Shown: positions 53,257 through 62,296, counted from the stretch's first letter. The stretch: 64,000 bases of DNA from Streptomyces rapamycinicus NRRL 5491 (GCF_024298965.1 NZ_CP085193.1:11222001-11286000); one strand, 5' to 3'. The notes: generated by a model from the sequence alone, not told the origin. Numbers and translations: made by a program.

Positions 53257-54314
53257 GCGGGCCGGAGGGCGTGCGCTGCATGCTGATGCGCGGCGGCACC
53301 TCCAAGGGCGCCTACTTCCTCGCGGAGGACCTGCCGTCCGGCCCCGGCGCCCGGGACGATCTGCTGCTGCGGATCATGGGCAGCCCCGATCCACGGCAGA
53401 TCGACGGCCTCGGCGGAGCGCACCCCCTCACCAGCAAAGTGGCCGTGGTCTCCGCCGCCCGGGGCCCGGACACCGATGTCGACTATCTGTTCCTTCAGCT
53501 CGGCGTGGACAAGGCCGACGTCTCCGACCGGCAGAACTGCGGCAACCTCCTGGCCGGGGTCGGCCCCTTCGCCGTGGAGCGGGGCCTGGTCGCCGCCCGG
53601 GACGGGCGGACACCGGTACGGATCAGGATGGTCAACAGCGGCGACCACGCCACCGTGACCGTTCCCACCCCGGACGGGCGCGTCGACTACACCGGTTCGG
53701 CGGAGATCGCGGGTGTCCCGGGCTCCGCCGCCCCGATGGTGATCGGCTTCGAGCAGGGCGGCGGCCCGCTGCTGCCCACCGGCCACGCCCGCGACCTCAT
53801 CGACGGTACCCCGGTGACCTGCGTCGACAACGGCATGCCGACCGTGCTCATCGCCGCGTCCGCCCTGGACGTCACCGGCTATGAGGACCCCGAGGAGCTG
53901 GAGGCGAACGCGGCGCTCGGCGCCCGGCTCCAGGAGATCCGGCGGGCGGCGGGCCGGTTGATGGGCCTGGGCGACGTGAGCGCCACGACCGTGCCCAAGC
54001 TCAGCCTGCTGGCCCCGCCCGCGCACGGTGGCACCGTGATGACCCGCACCTTCATCCCGGTCCGCTGCCATACGGCGATCGGCGTCCTGGGCGCCGCCAG
54101 TGTCGCCGCCGGGCTGTGCGTCGCGGGAAACACCGGCGAGGACGTGGCCCGGCTCCCGGCGATGGGGGAGCGGCTGCGCATCGAACACCCCACCGGCTTC
54201 CTGGACATCGGCACCTCCGTGGACGACGGCGCCACTCCGGTGGCGCAAGGGACGGCCGTCGTACGCACCGCACGGAAGATCTTCGACGGTACGGTCTTTC
54301 CCCGCCCGGCCTGA
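53253..54314 (+). CDS. 4-oxalomesaconate tautomerase-like protein (PrpF/GalD family)
   Basis: A 353-residue cofactor-independent isomerase of the diaminopimelate-epimerase-like fold. MLMRGGTSKGAYFLAEDLP and GSPDPRQIDGLGGAHPLTSKV are family signatures; paired catalytic Cys lie in RQNCGNLL and PVTCVDNGMPTVLI. In gallate and protocatechuate meta-cleavage routes, GalD interconverts oxalomesaconate tautomers before hydration and aldol cleavage. It overlaps the aldolase stop. The hydratase (GalB/LigJ) is not in the window. Confidence 0.85.
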   Translation: MSGPEGVRCMLMRGGTSKGAYFLAEDLPSGPGARDDLLLRIMGSPDPRQIDGLGGAHPLTSKVAVVSAARGPDTDVDYLFLQLGVDKADVSDRQNCGNLLAGVGPFAVERGLVAARDGRTPVRIRMVNSGDHATVTVPTPDGRVDYTGSAEIAGVPGSAAPMVIGFEQGGGPLLPTGHARDLIDGTPVTCVDNGMPTVLIAASALDVTGYEDPEELEANAALGARLQEIRRAAGRLMGLGDVSATTVPKLSLLAPPAHGGTVMTRTFIPVRCHTAIGVLGAASVAAGLCVAGNTGEDVARLPAMGERLRIEHPTGFLDIGTSVDDGATPVAQGTAVVRTARKIFDGTVFPRPA

Positions 54315-54407
54315 TCCGGCGCCCCGTTCCGCGCCCGCACCACCCCTCCACTCCCGCCACGGCACCACCATGCCTCCTCCCCGCCCACTCGACTCAAGGA
54401 ACTGCCG

Positions 54408-54704
54408 ATGACCCCGCCGCTCGGGGACGTCGCCCACCTCGGGCATGTCGAACTGCTCACCCCCGACCCCGACCGCAGTCCGTGGTTCTTCACCACCATC
54501 CTCGGGCTGACCGAGAACGGCCGCTCAGGCGACTCGGTCCACCTGCGGACCTGGGACGACTACGAACACCACAGTCTGACCCTCACCGCACACTCCACCT
54601 CGGGCATCCGCCGCACCGCCCTGCGCGCGGCCGGCGCGGAAGCCCTCCACCGCCGGGTGGAGGAGGCCGAGGCCGCCGGGCTCCCCGGGCGCTGGGCCGA
54701 TGCC
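54408..54704 (+). pseudogene. VOC-family extradiol dioxygenase, N-terminal fragment
   Basis: The first 99 residues of a glyoxalase/extradiol dioxygenase fold protein: VAHLGHVELLTPDPDRS (first metal His), WFFTTILGLTENG, VHLRTWDDYEHHSLTLT. Functional members are about 300 residues; this one stops being recognisable at GLPGRWADA and continues in frame into the start of a membrane transporter. The remaining two thirds, with the second metal His and Glu, are gone. This would have been the ring-cleaving enzyme of the operon. Confidence 0.75.
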
Positions 54705-56035
54705 ATGTCCTCCATACCCACCCCTCGCGCCGCCGGTTCGCGCGGCAGGGCACTCGCGGTCCTCGTGGTCGCGCTGTGCTGGACGGTCGTCCTCTTCGAC
54801 GGCCTCGACCTGTTCATCTACGGTGCCGTGCTGCCCGGCATGCTCGGCGACCCCGACCTCGGGCTGAGCCCCGGCCGGGCCGGTGACCTCGGCAGCTACG
54901 CCACGTTCGGCATGTTGCTCGGCGCCCTGTCGGCGGGCATCGTCACCGACCGGATCGGACGCAAGAAGGTGATCATCGGCTGTACCACGGTGTTCTCCCT
55001 GGTGTCCGCCGTCTGCGCCATGGCCCCCGGCCTGGGGGTCTTCGGCGTCGCCCGGTTCGTCGCCGGCTCGGCCTGGGCGGTCTGCTGCCCACCACCATCA
55101 CCCTGGTCGCCGAATACGCCCCGCGCGGCCGCGGCAACCTCATGATCGGTCTGTTGATGACCGCCCATCAGGCGGGCGGCATCCTGGCGGCGTTGCTGGG
55201 CCTGTGGCTGGTGGAGCCGTTCGGCTGGCGCTCCGCCTTCTGGGTCGGGCTGGCGCCGCTGGTCGTCGCGGTGCCGCTGGTGGCGATGTACCTCCCCGAG
55301 TCGCTCGGTTTCCTCCTCGCCCGCGAGCGTACCGACGAGGCCCGCCGGCTCGCCGACCGGTACGGGGTCGAACTGCCCGCCGGCGAACCGGCCACCGGGA
55401 TCTCGCCCGACCGCCGCCACGCCCTGTTCGCGCTGTTCCGCGACGGCCAGTGGAGGAAGACCCTGCTGTTCTGGTGCGCCTCCTTCGGCGGGCTGCTCCT
55501 CGTCTACGGCGTCAGCACCTGGCTGCCGACCATGATGCGCGGTCAGGGCTATGAACTCGGCTCCGCCCTGGCCTTCCTCATCGTCATCAACCTCGTCGGC
55601 ATGCTGGTGGCCGGGCGCATCGCCGACGGCTTCGGCGCCGCCCGGGTGGCGGCGGTCTGGTTCGGCTGCACCGCCGTCGGCATCTATCTGCTGGGCATCC
55701 ATATGCCGCTGGCGCTCACCTACATCGTGGTCTTCCTGACCGGTCTGTGGCTCTTCAGCGCCCAGACCATGGTCTACGCGACCGTCGCGGGGCGCTCCAC
55801 CACCGAGAACCGTGCCACCGCCGTCGGCTGGACCTCCGGCATGGGCCGCTTCGGCGCCGTCTTCGGGCCCTGGCTCGGCGGGCGGCTCGTCGCCAACGAG
55901 GCGCAGGACTGGGGCTTCACCGTGTTCGCCGCCACCGCGCTGTTCGCCGCCGTGATGATCGGCCTCACCGGCCTCCGTACCGTGCGGAGCACACCGCGGA
56001 GCGGCCCCGCACGGCCCGTGTCCACCCCTGGCTGA
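54705..56035 (+). pseudogene. AAHS-type aromatic acid MFS transporter, frameshifted
   Basis: About 440 residues over two frames. The first part from ATG 54705 has ALCWTVVLFDGLDLFIYGAV (the aromatic-acid:H+ symporter signature) and GIVTDRIGRKKVI. At 55065-55067 one C appears to be missing: shifting frame there restores AGLGLGGLLPTTITLVAEY and runs into the second part, which continues with LPESLGFLLA to the end. Without the shift the first frame ends shortly after 55140. It lacks its own ribosome binding site because the gene start is fused to the dioxygenase fragment. Unless the base is a sequencing error, the operon has lost its importer. Confidence 0.75.
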
Positions 56036-56161
56036 CGTATTCCACCACCGGCTGACGTCTCCACCCCTGGCCGACGTGTCCGCCCCTGCCCGGCCACGCC
56101 GCACAGCGGGGTCACAGCAACGCCTCATGCCCGTCAAAGGTTCGCGGTCTAGCCTCCGGGC

Positions 56162-57040
56162 ATGCCGATGACGCGCTCCACGGACGAGGCACTGGCACGG
56201 GGCGCCGTGCTCGCCCTGATCGCCCAGGCGGAGCTGACGCCCAAACCGGGCCTCGCCGACACCCGCGATCTCCAGGCCCGCGCCACCGGTGCGGATCTGC
56301 TCGCGCTGCGCTGGTCGGCCAAGGCGCTGACGCCCGGGTTCGCGGCCATGGCCGCCGCGGCCCGCCGTCCCGGGGAGCCGACCCGGGCGCTGCGCGAGGA
56401 GTTGGGTGCCATCGGCCGCTGTGCCGAGTGGACGATGGCACGGGCCGGTGGCGGCGCGGCCACCGGCCCCCTCCACCACGGCGCGCTGTGGGTGATGGGC
56501 CTGCTGGTGGCGGCCGCCGCGCTGCGCCCCGGCGCCGGGCCCGACGAGGTGACCGCCACCGCCAAACGGATCGCGGACCACCCCGACCGCGGCGCACCGC
56601 GCCGCCCCTCACCGGGCTCGCACGTCTCCGCCACCTATGGGGCGCCGGGCGCGCGCGGCGAGGCACGGGCCGCCTTTCCCCATGTGCGCCGCGCCCTGGA
56701 CGCCCTGTCCCGGGTGCGTGCGGCGGGGGCCACCGAAACCCAGGCGCGCCTGGACGCGCTGCTCACCGTGATGAGCACCCTCCAGGACACCGGGCCGCTG
56801 TACCGGGCGGGCCCGCCCGGCCTCCGGCGGGTGAAGGAGGGGGCGCATACCGTGCTCGAGGCGGGCGGCACCGCCACGCCCGAGGGCGCCGCCGCCCTGG
56901 CCGCGCTGGACACCGAGCTGCGGGAGCTGGACATCGCGCCGCGCGGAAGCGCCACGCTGCTCGCGGGCGCCCTGTTCCTGGACGGCCTCCCGGCACCGGC
57001 GGTCACGGTACCGGCGATCACGGCGCCGTCCGGGCGGTGA
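56162..57040 (+). CDS. Triphosphoribosyl-dephospho-CoA synthase-like protein (CitG/MdcB)
   Basis: A 292-residue all-helical protein. Motifs ELTPKPGLADTRD and SHVSATYGAPGARGEARAAFPHV are those of enzymes making the prosthetic-group precursor of citrate lyase or malonate decarboxylase acyl carrier subunits. The following segment (TVMSTLQDT) is also typical. The Cit/Mdc subunits it would serve are not in the window. It stands alone between a decayed transporter and a convergent TetR gene. Confidence 0.8.
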   Translation: MPMTRSTDEALARGAVLALIAQAELTPKPGLADTRDLQARATGADLLALRWSAKALTPGFAAMAAAARRPGEPTRALREELGAIGRCAEWTMARAGGGAATGPLHHGALWVMGLLVAAAALRPGAGPDEVTATAKRIADHPDRGAPRRPSPGSHVSATYGAPGARGEARAAFPHVRRALDALSRVRAAGATETQARLDALLTVMSTLQDTGPLYRAGPPGLRRVKEGAHTVLEAGGTATPEGAAALAALDTELRELDIAPRGSATLLAGALFLDGLPAPAVTVPAITAPSGR

Positions 57041-57069
57041 CTCCCCTCGGACTTCGGGCTTCCGGGTGT

Positions 57070-57720
57070 TCAGTCCTTCGCCGGTGCCGTCAGCCCGTGG
57101 CGCTGGAGGAAGGCGTCGACGAGCCGGTCGGTGAACTTCTGGCCGACGGGTTCGCCGGTCACCAGCACCCGGTAGTAGACGGGGCCCATGAGCTGGTCGG
57201 TCTCGGCCGTCAGATCGAGGCCGGGCGACAACTCCCCGCGCTCCAGGGCCCGTTCCAGCGGAAGGCGGTCGCGGCGGCGCTGGTCGTCGAGGTACCGGGA
57301 CCGGAAGTCCTCGGCGAACGCCGGATCGTGCTGCGCATGGGCGATCAGCGCCTTGAAGACGGCACCGGAGTCGGACGCGCTGAGGAACCAGGCCAGCTCG
57401 CGCAGATAGGTGCGCAGGTCCCGGGCGAGGTCACCGTGGTCGCGCACGGTCAGGTCCTCGGCCACGTCCTGGAGGAAGGCGTCCATGAGGACGCCGGTCT
57501 TGGTGCTCCACCAGCGGTAGATGGTCTGCTTGGCGACACCGGCCCGGGTGGCGATGCCCTCCATGGTGACGCCCGCGAAGCCCTTCTCGACCAGCAGGTC
57601 GTCGGCCGCGTTCAGCACCGCGAGCCGGGCCTGCTCGCTGCGTCCGTGCCGGTTGCCGTGGTGGCGTGCCGCCGGTCGGCCGGTGCCTGGTGTCCCGGTG
57701 GTCTGTGTCGCGCGTGCCAT
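57070..57720 (-). CDS. TetR-family transcriptional regulator
   Basis: A 216-residue repressor. The HTH at about residues 30-75 (AVLNAADDLLVEKGFAGVTMEGIATRAGVAKQTIYRWW) is preceded by a basic 28-residue tail. The helical C-terminal domain has ELAWFLSASDSGAVFKALIAHAQHDPAF, like TetR_C regulators of efflux or detoxification genes. It is convergent with the CitG-like gene; its promoter side faces the MITE. Confidence 0.88.
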   Translation of the reverse strand: MARATQTTGTPGTGRPAARHHGNRHGRSEQARLAVLNAADDLLVEKGFAGVTMEGIATRAGVAKQTIYRWWSTKTGVLMDAFLQDVAEDLTVRDHGDLARDLRTYLRELAWFLSASDSGAVFKALIAHAQHDPAFAEDFRSRYLDDQRRRDRLPLERALERGELSPGLDLTAETDQLMGPVYYRVLVTGEPVGQKFTDRLVDAFLQRHGLTAPAKD

Positions 57721-57887
57721 CTCGCCTCCCCGGTCAGGATAGCGACCCGCCGGGGCCGCTCCGACCGGGAGGCCCTCCCGGCGTGGGGGGCGGCATTACG
57801 CGTCAGCCGCCGCGTCCGGGGCACATGGCTGGGCCCGCCTGCCGGTGGGAGATCACCGGCCCGCGGGCCCGGGTGCCGAGAGGGGGC

Positions 57888-58053
57888 TAGGGCCTGTCTG
57901 GAGTTGTGATCTGGGCTCGCGGGGCGTGGCACGCACGCTCGCGGCGTTGCCGAAATGCCCTAGTAGCTCCGCTACGAGGGCCTTCCGGCGCCTTGCGATC
58001 GCACGCACCACGCCCCGCTCCCTGATCCAGATCACAACTCCAGACAGGCCCTA
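57888..58053. mobile_element. MITE-like element with perfect 27-bp inverted termini
   Basis: A 166-bp non-coding element. The bases 57888-57914 and 58027-58053 are perfect reverse complements over 27 bp (starting TAGGGCCTGTCTGG). If the outermost TA is the duplicated target, the element proper is GGGCC...GGCCC, as for IS630/Tc1-mariner relatives. Internal sequence continues the pairing imperfectly (GGGGCGTGG against CCACGCCCC), and a central hairpin CCCTAGTAGC / GCTACGAGGG makes nearly the whole element foldable. No transposase is encoded, so mobility would depend on an autonomous copy elsewhere. Confidence 0.8.
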
Positions 58054-58221
58054 ATCCCGTTCCCCTTCGGCCTGTGAGGGAGTCGTCCTCTGTACGTCGG
58101 GGTGGCCGGTGTCCATCTCGTCGTCGCGCTCGCCCTCGGCCTGCGAGGGGGTCGTCCACGGCACGTCCGGGTGGCCGGTTTCCCGTTTGCGTTCGGTGCG
58201 GGAGGGGGCTGCCTCGGTCAT
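58051..58221 (-). CDS. 56-residue small protein of two repeats
   Basis: A hydrophilic 56-residue protein starting at ATG 58221, with GGAGG 8 bases upstream. It begins MTEAAPSRTERKR and then contains two nearly identical 20-residue units, ETGHPDVPWTTPSQAEGERD (residues 14-33) and DTGHPDVQRTTPSQAEGERD (residues 37-56). The TAG stop is formed by the terminal CTA (58051-58053) of the MITE, so the frame either ended there by chance or was cut by the insertion. No signal peptide or known domain; function not recognised. Strong ribosome binding site and repeat conservation at protein level support a real gene. Confidence 0.65.
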   Translation of the reverse strand: MTEAAPSRTERKRETGHPDVPWTTPSQAEGERDDEMDTGHPDVQRTTPSQAEGERD

Positions 58222-58387
58222 CTGATGCCTCCGCTCCTCGTGCCCTCCTGAGTGCGGACGCGGCCCATTTTACGCCCGAATGCCCACGTCGGCGTAGTAC
58301 GGCCGGGTCGCGGGGGCCTCGCCACCGTGTGCCACCGCCTCTCACGGGCTGTCCCCGCCCGCCCATGCGCTGATGTCGGCACGTGAG

Positions 58388-58402
58388 AATGTCTAGACCA
58401 GT
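58388..58402. promoter_or_regulatory. DasR-like (dre-like) site upstream of GH64/GH76
   Basis: AATGTCTAGACCAGT, whose other strand reads ACTGGTCTAGACATT. It matches the left two thirds of the DasR operator core TGGTCTAGACCA. It lies 108 bp before the GH64 start. DasR is the GlcNAc-responsive repressor of chitin-related genes in Streptomyces; binding here is inferred. Confidence 0.5.
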
Positions 58403-58509
58403 GTCATGTTCACTGCCATGATGACTCTGCACTTCCGGCACCCCCGCTTCATGAGACCCCCCATTCCCCCCGCAGACGCGGCCCCGTGGGGCCGCGCGAG
58501 AGGTGGCGT

Positions 58510-59718
58510 ATGTCCAGACGCGTCTCCACCCGATTCCGGACCCTGCCCTGCTGGGCGTCGGCCTTGCTCCTGGCCCTGGGCATGACCGCACTGGCCCCCG
58601 AGGCGTCCGCCCGGCCGGCCGTGCCGAGCACGATCCCGCTGAAGTTCACCAACAACTCCGGGCGCGGCGACCAGATCTACGTCTATACGCTCGGCACCCT
58701 GCTCTCGACCGGGCAGCAGGGCTGGGCCGACGCCTCCGGGACCTTCCACCCCTGGCCCGCCGGTGGCAACCCGCCCACCCCGGCGCCCGACGCGTCGATC
58801 GCCGGACCGGCCAACGGCCAGTCCCTGACGATCCGCATCCCCAAGCTCTCCGGCCGGGTCTACTTCTCCTACGGCCAGAAGATCGACTTCCGGCTCACCA
58901 CCGGCGGCCTGGTGCAGCCCGCCGTGCAGAACCCCTCCGATCCCAACCGGAACATCCTGTTCAACTGGAGCGAGTTCACCCTCGACGACTCCGGGCTGTA
59001 CATCAACAGCACCCAGGTCGACATGTTCTCCGCGCCGTACGCGGTGGGCGTGCAGGGCGCCGACGGCAGCGCGAAGACCGCCGGGCACCTCAAGCCCGGC
59101 GGCTACAACGGCGTCCTCAACGCGCTGCGCGCACAGGCCGGCGGCTGGGGCAAGCTCATCCAGACCCGCCCGGACGGCACCGTGCTGCGGGCCCTGTCAC
59201 CCGGGCACGGCATCGAGGCGGGCGCCCTGCCCGCCAACGCCATGGACGACTACATCAACCGGGTCTGGCAGAAGTACGCCGGCACCACCCTCACCGTCAC
59301 ACCCTTCGCCGACCGGCCGAACACCAAGTACTTCGGGCGGGTCTCCGGCGACGTCATGAACTTCACCAATGGTTCGGGAGCCGTGGTCACCAGCTTCCAG
59401 AAGCCGGACTCCGACTCCGTCTTCGGCTGCTACAAGCGCCTCGACGCACCCAACGACCAGGTGCGCGGCCCCATTTCGCGGACTCTGTGCGCGGGCTACA
59501 ACCGCACGACCCTGCTCACCAACCCCAACCAGCCGGATACCGGCGCCGCCGGGTTCTACACCGACGGCGTGACCAACCACTACGCCCGGATCATCCACGG
59601 CCAGATGGCCGACGGAAAGGCGTATGCCTTCGCCTTCGACGACGTCGGCCAGCACGAGTCGCTCGTCCACGACGGCAATCCGCAGCAGGCGTCCATCACC
59701 CTGGACCCCTTCAACTAG
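58510..59718 (+). CDS. Secreted family 64 beta-1,3-glucanase
   Basis: A 402-residue exported glucanase of the laminaripentaose-producing GH64 family. Signal peptide about 1-36 (ending EASA). The body starts IPLKFTNNSGRGDQIYVYTLG with the thaumatin-like/beta-barrel core typical of GH64, then NILFNWSEFTLDDSGLYINSTQVDMFSAPY and HGIEAGALPANAMDDYINRVW. No carbohydrate-binding module. GAGGTGG precedes ATG 58510. It is the first gene of a two-gene operon with the GH76 enzyme (18 bp between), with a DasR-like site upstream. It should attack linear beta-1,3-glucan of fungal walls. Confidence 0.93.
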   Translation: MSRRVSTRFRTLPCWASALLLALGMTALAPEASARPAVPSTIPLKFTNNSGRGDQIYVYTLGTLLSTGQQGWADASGTFHPWPAGGNPPTPAPDASIAGPANGQSLTIRIPKLSGRVYFSYGQKIDFRLTTGGLVQPAVQNPSDPNRNILFNWSEFTLDDSGLYINSTQVDMFSAPYAVGVQGADGSAKTAGHLKPGGYNGVLNALRAQAGGWGKLIQTRPDGTVLRALSPGHGIEAGALPANAMDDYINRVWQKYAGTTLTVTPFADRPNTKYFGRVSGDVMNFTNGSGAVVTSFQKPDSDSVFGCYKRLDAPNDQVRGPISRTLCAGYNRTTLLTNPNQPDTGAAGFYTDGVTNHYARIIHGQMADGKAYAFAFDDVGQHESLVHDGNPQQASITLDPFN

Positions 59719-59736
59719 GCCGGGAGGAGGCACGGC

Positions 59737-61203
59737 ATGAGACGCAAGAGACCGCTGCGCACCCGCCTGGCCGCCCTCGCCGCCGGAGCACTCGCCCTGC
59801 TGGCTCCGCAACTCCTCCCGGCCACGGCCGAAGCGGCACCGTCCGCCACCGTGTGCAACAAGTACTGCGACGCCCGCGATCCGGCGCTCGCCCCGCAGAG
59901 CCGCACCCCCGTCACGGCCACCGTCTTCGCCCGCTCCATCGCCCTGCACTTCGACGACACCGACGCGATGGGCTGGGCCTCCATCGACAACGGCAGCCCC
60001 GGTGACGAGGTGTGGCTGGACCGCTCCTTCGACGGCGGCCGGACCTGGTCCTCGGGCAGCCGCCTCGGCAACACCGCCATCCCCGCCGGACAGCGCGGCT
60101 GGCGCACCCTGATGTACAACGTGGACGACTGGGGCGCCCAGGGCGTCGGCGCGCTGCGGGCCTGCGGCAAGGCCGGTGACCGCGCCGACATCGCGTGCAC
60201 ACCGTGGGCCCGTACGACCTGGAACGCATGGGACCGCCGTACGGCCGCCGCCACCGCCCAGATGGCGTTCTACTCGAACGGGACCGGCCTGTTCTCCACC
60301 ACCGGCTGGTGGAACTCGGCCAACGCCCTCACGGCCGTCATCGACAACATCCGCGTCACGGGCATGCACAGCTATGAGTACGCGATCGCCCGCACCTACG
60401 ACCTCAACCTCGGTGCGCAGGGCGGGCAGTTCCGCAACGACTACATCGACGACACCGGCTGGTGGGGTCTGGCCTGGGTGGCCGCCTACGACCTCACCGG
60501 GGACTACCGCTATCTCGCCACCGCCCGCGCCGACGCCGACTACATGGCCTCCTACTGGGACTCCACCTGTGGCGGCGGTGTGTGGTGGAGCACGGCGAAG
60601 ACGTACAAGAACGCCATCGCCAACTCCCTCTACCTCCAGCTCAACGCCGCCCTGCACAACCGGATCCCCGGCGACACCGCCTATCTCCAGCGGGCGAGGG
60701 CGGAGTGGACCTGGTTCCAGGGCACCGGCATGGTGAACTCCTCGAACCTGGTCAACGACGGCATCGACCTGGGCACCTGCAAGAACAACGGCAGCGCGGT
60801 CTGGTCCTACAACCAGGGTGTGCTGCTCGGCGGCCTCACCGAGCTGTACCGGGCGACCGGTGACGGTTCCGTGCTCGCCACGGCCCGTCGCATCGGCACG
60901 GCCGCCACCACGTCGTCCCAGCTCAACACGGCCGACGGCATCCTCAGGGACCCCTGTGAGACCGGCGACTGCGGTGCCGACGGCCCGTCGTTCAAGGGTG
61001 CCCATGTGCGGGGGCTGGCCAAGCTGAACGCGGCCCTGGCCGACCACCCCTACACGGCCTACCTCAAACGGCAGGCGGACCGTGCCTACGCCGCCGACCG
61101 CAACGCCCTGGACCAGTACGGACTGCGCTGGTCAGGACCGCTGGACAAGACCGACGCGGCACGACAGCACAGCGCACTGGACCTGATGAACGCGGCCTCC
61201 TAG
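59737..61203 (+). CDS. Secreted family 76 alpha-1,6-mannanase
   Basis: A 488-residue exported enzyme. Signal peptide about 1-33, an N-terminal beta-rich region (about 40-150), then the alpha/alpha-barrel GH76 domain. The adjacent catalytic Asp pair is Asp238-Asp239 in [14 protein letters not shown], with [22 protein letters not shown] lining the cleft. GH76 enzymes cut the alpha-1,6-mannan backbone of yeast and fungal mannoproteins. GGGAGGAGG precedes the ATG. It is co-transcribed with the GH64 glucanase, giving an operon that opens both wall layers of yeast. Confidence 0.92.
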   Translation: MRRKRPLRTRLAALAAGALALLAPQLLPATAEAAPSATVCNKYCDARDPALAPQSRTPVTATVFARSIALHFDDTDAMGWASIDNGSPGDEVWLDRSFDGGRTWSSGSRLGNTAIPAGQRGWRTLMYNVDDWGAQGVGALRACGKAGDRADIACTPWARTTWNAWDRRTAAATAQMAFYSNGTGLFSTTGWWNSANALTAVIDNIRVTGMHSYEYAIARTYDLNLGAQGGQFRNDYIDDTGWWGLAWVAAYDLTGDYRYLATARADADYMASYWDSTCGGGVWWSTAKTYKNAIANSLYLQLNAALHNRIPGDTAYLQRARAEWTWFQGTGMVNSSNLVNDGIDLGTCKNNGSAVWSYNQGVLLGGLTELYRATGDGSVLATARRIGTAATTSSQLNTADGILRDPCETGDCGADGPSFKGAHVRGLAKLNAALADHPYTAYLKRQADRAYAADRNALDQYGLRWSGPLDKTDAARQHSALDLMNAAS

Positions 61204-61252
61204 GCCACGACAGCGGCCACGACAACCGGCTACGACAACCGGCCACGAAAGC
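61203..61252. repeat. Four imperfect 12-13-bp tandem copies after GH76
   Basis: Units of the form GGCCACGACAACC occur at 61203, 61215, 61228 and 61241, between the GH76 stop and the convergent oxidoreductase gene. No hairpin or coding role is evident. Confidence 0.55.
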
Positions 61253-61266
61253 GGCTGCGGCAGCGC

Positions 61267-62178
61267 TCACCACGGCCGCAGGACGAGCTTGCCGCGGCTG
61301 TGGCCGGCCTCGCTCCGCTCATGGGCCGCGGCGGCGTCGGCGAGCGGGAAGCTCCGCACCACGGGCACCCGCAGCCGGCCCTCCGCGGCGAGCCGGGCGT
61401 AGTCGGCGATGGCCTCCATGGGGCGGGCGCCGCCACCTCCCGAGAAGGTGACACCGAGATCGGCGGCCGCGGGGTCGGCGATGGTCACGACGCGGTCGGT
61501 CGTGCCGCCCCGCAGCTCGATCGACACGGGCAGGGCGCCCTGCCCGGCCGCGTCGTACACGGCGTCGACACCCTTCGGCGCAACGGCGCGCACCCGGTCG
61601 GCCAGGCCCTCGCCATAGGCCACCGGGATCGCGCCGAGCGAGCGCAGATAGTCGTGGTTGGCGGGCGAGGCGGTGCCGATGACGGTGGCGCCCCGGGCCA
61701 CCGCGAGCTGGACACCGACCCCGCCGACCGCACCTGCGGCCCCGTGCAGCAGCAGGGTCTCGCCCTCCGTCAGCCCCAGCAGGTCCAGGACGCGTGCCGA
61801 GGTCTCGGTGGCGACGGGCAGCGCGGCGGCCGTCTCCCAGTCGAGTCCGTCCGGTTTGGGGGCGACATCGGTGGCCAGCGCGTACGGGGCGTAGGCCCCG
61901 GTGTCCGTCCAGCCCAGCACCTCATCGCCCACCGACACATGGGTGACCCCGTCACCGACCTCGTCGACGACCCCGGCCGCCTCCCCGCCCGGGATCGCGG
62001 GGAACGAGGCGGGGCCCATCTGCGGCATCCAGCCACTGCGGATCTTGTAGTCGAGGGGGTTCACGGCGGCGGCCATGACCTTCAGCCGCACCTGCCCGGG
62101 TCCCGGATGGGGCTCCTCCGTCTCCTTCAGCCGCAGCACCTCGGGGCCGCCGTACTCCTCGTAGACGATCGCCTTCAT
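61267..62178 (-). CDS. NADPH:quinone oxidoreductase-like MDR protein
   Basis: A 303-residue zinc-free medium-chain dehydrogenase/reductase of the QOR type. GroES-like N-terminal half (AIVYEEYGGPEVLRLKE, AAAVNPLDYKIRSG, PGGEAAGVV), Rossmann NADPH motif HGAAGAVGGVGVQLA, and tail HSRGKLVLRPW. The catalytic zinc Cys/His are absent. ATG 62178 is chosen; a longer frame runs through the divergent promoter and inverted repeat. It is divergent from the LuxR-type regulator and may be its target. Confidence 0.88.
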   Translation of the reverse strand: MKAIVYEEYGGPEVLRLKETEEPHPGPGQVRLKVMAAAVNPLDYKIRSGWMPQMGPASFPAIPGGEAAGVVDEVGDGVTHVSVGDEVLGWTDTGAYAPYALATDVAPKPDGLDWETAAALPVATETSARVLDLLGLTEGETLLLHGAAGAVGGVGVQLAVARGATVIGTASPANHDYLRSLGAIPVAYGEGLADRVRAVAPKGVDAVYDAAGQGALPVSIELRGGTTDRVVTIADPAAADLGVTFSGGGGARPMEAIADYARLAAEGRLRVPVVRSFPLADAAAAHERSEAGHSRGKLVLRPW

Positions 62179-62262
62179 CACTCTCACTCCCGTCAGCCCT
62201 GTCGAGGGGGCATGTCTGTGGCGACAACGCCATCCTCGGCCGGGACATGCCCCGCCCCGGCA

Positions 62263-62296
62263 GTTCCTCCGGCCAGGTGGAACTGGCCGGAGGAAC
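62263..62296. promoter_or_regulatory. Perfect 14+14-bp inverted repeat in divergent promoter
   Basis: GTTCCTCCGGCCAG (62263-62276) and CTGGCCGGAGGAAC (62283-62296) are exact reverse complements with a 6-nt spacer, 39 bp before the regulator start codon and 85 bp before the oxidoreductase. It can be a strong operator, or a hairpin in the leader of either transcript. Confidence 0.6.

Noticed and set aside
54408..55145. A genuine two-domain dioxygenase-transporter fusion protein
   Set aside because: The dioxygenase part lacks its second metal-binding half and the transporter part is frameshifted, so decay explains it better than a new fusion enzyme.
57845..58054. Short open frames inside the 166-bp inverted-repeat element
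   Set aside because: They arise from the palindromic structure on both strands, and have no start signals.
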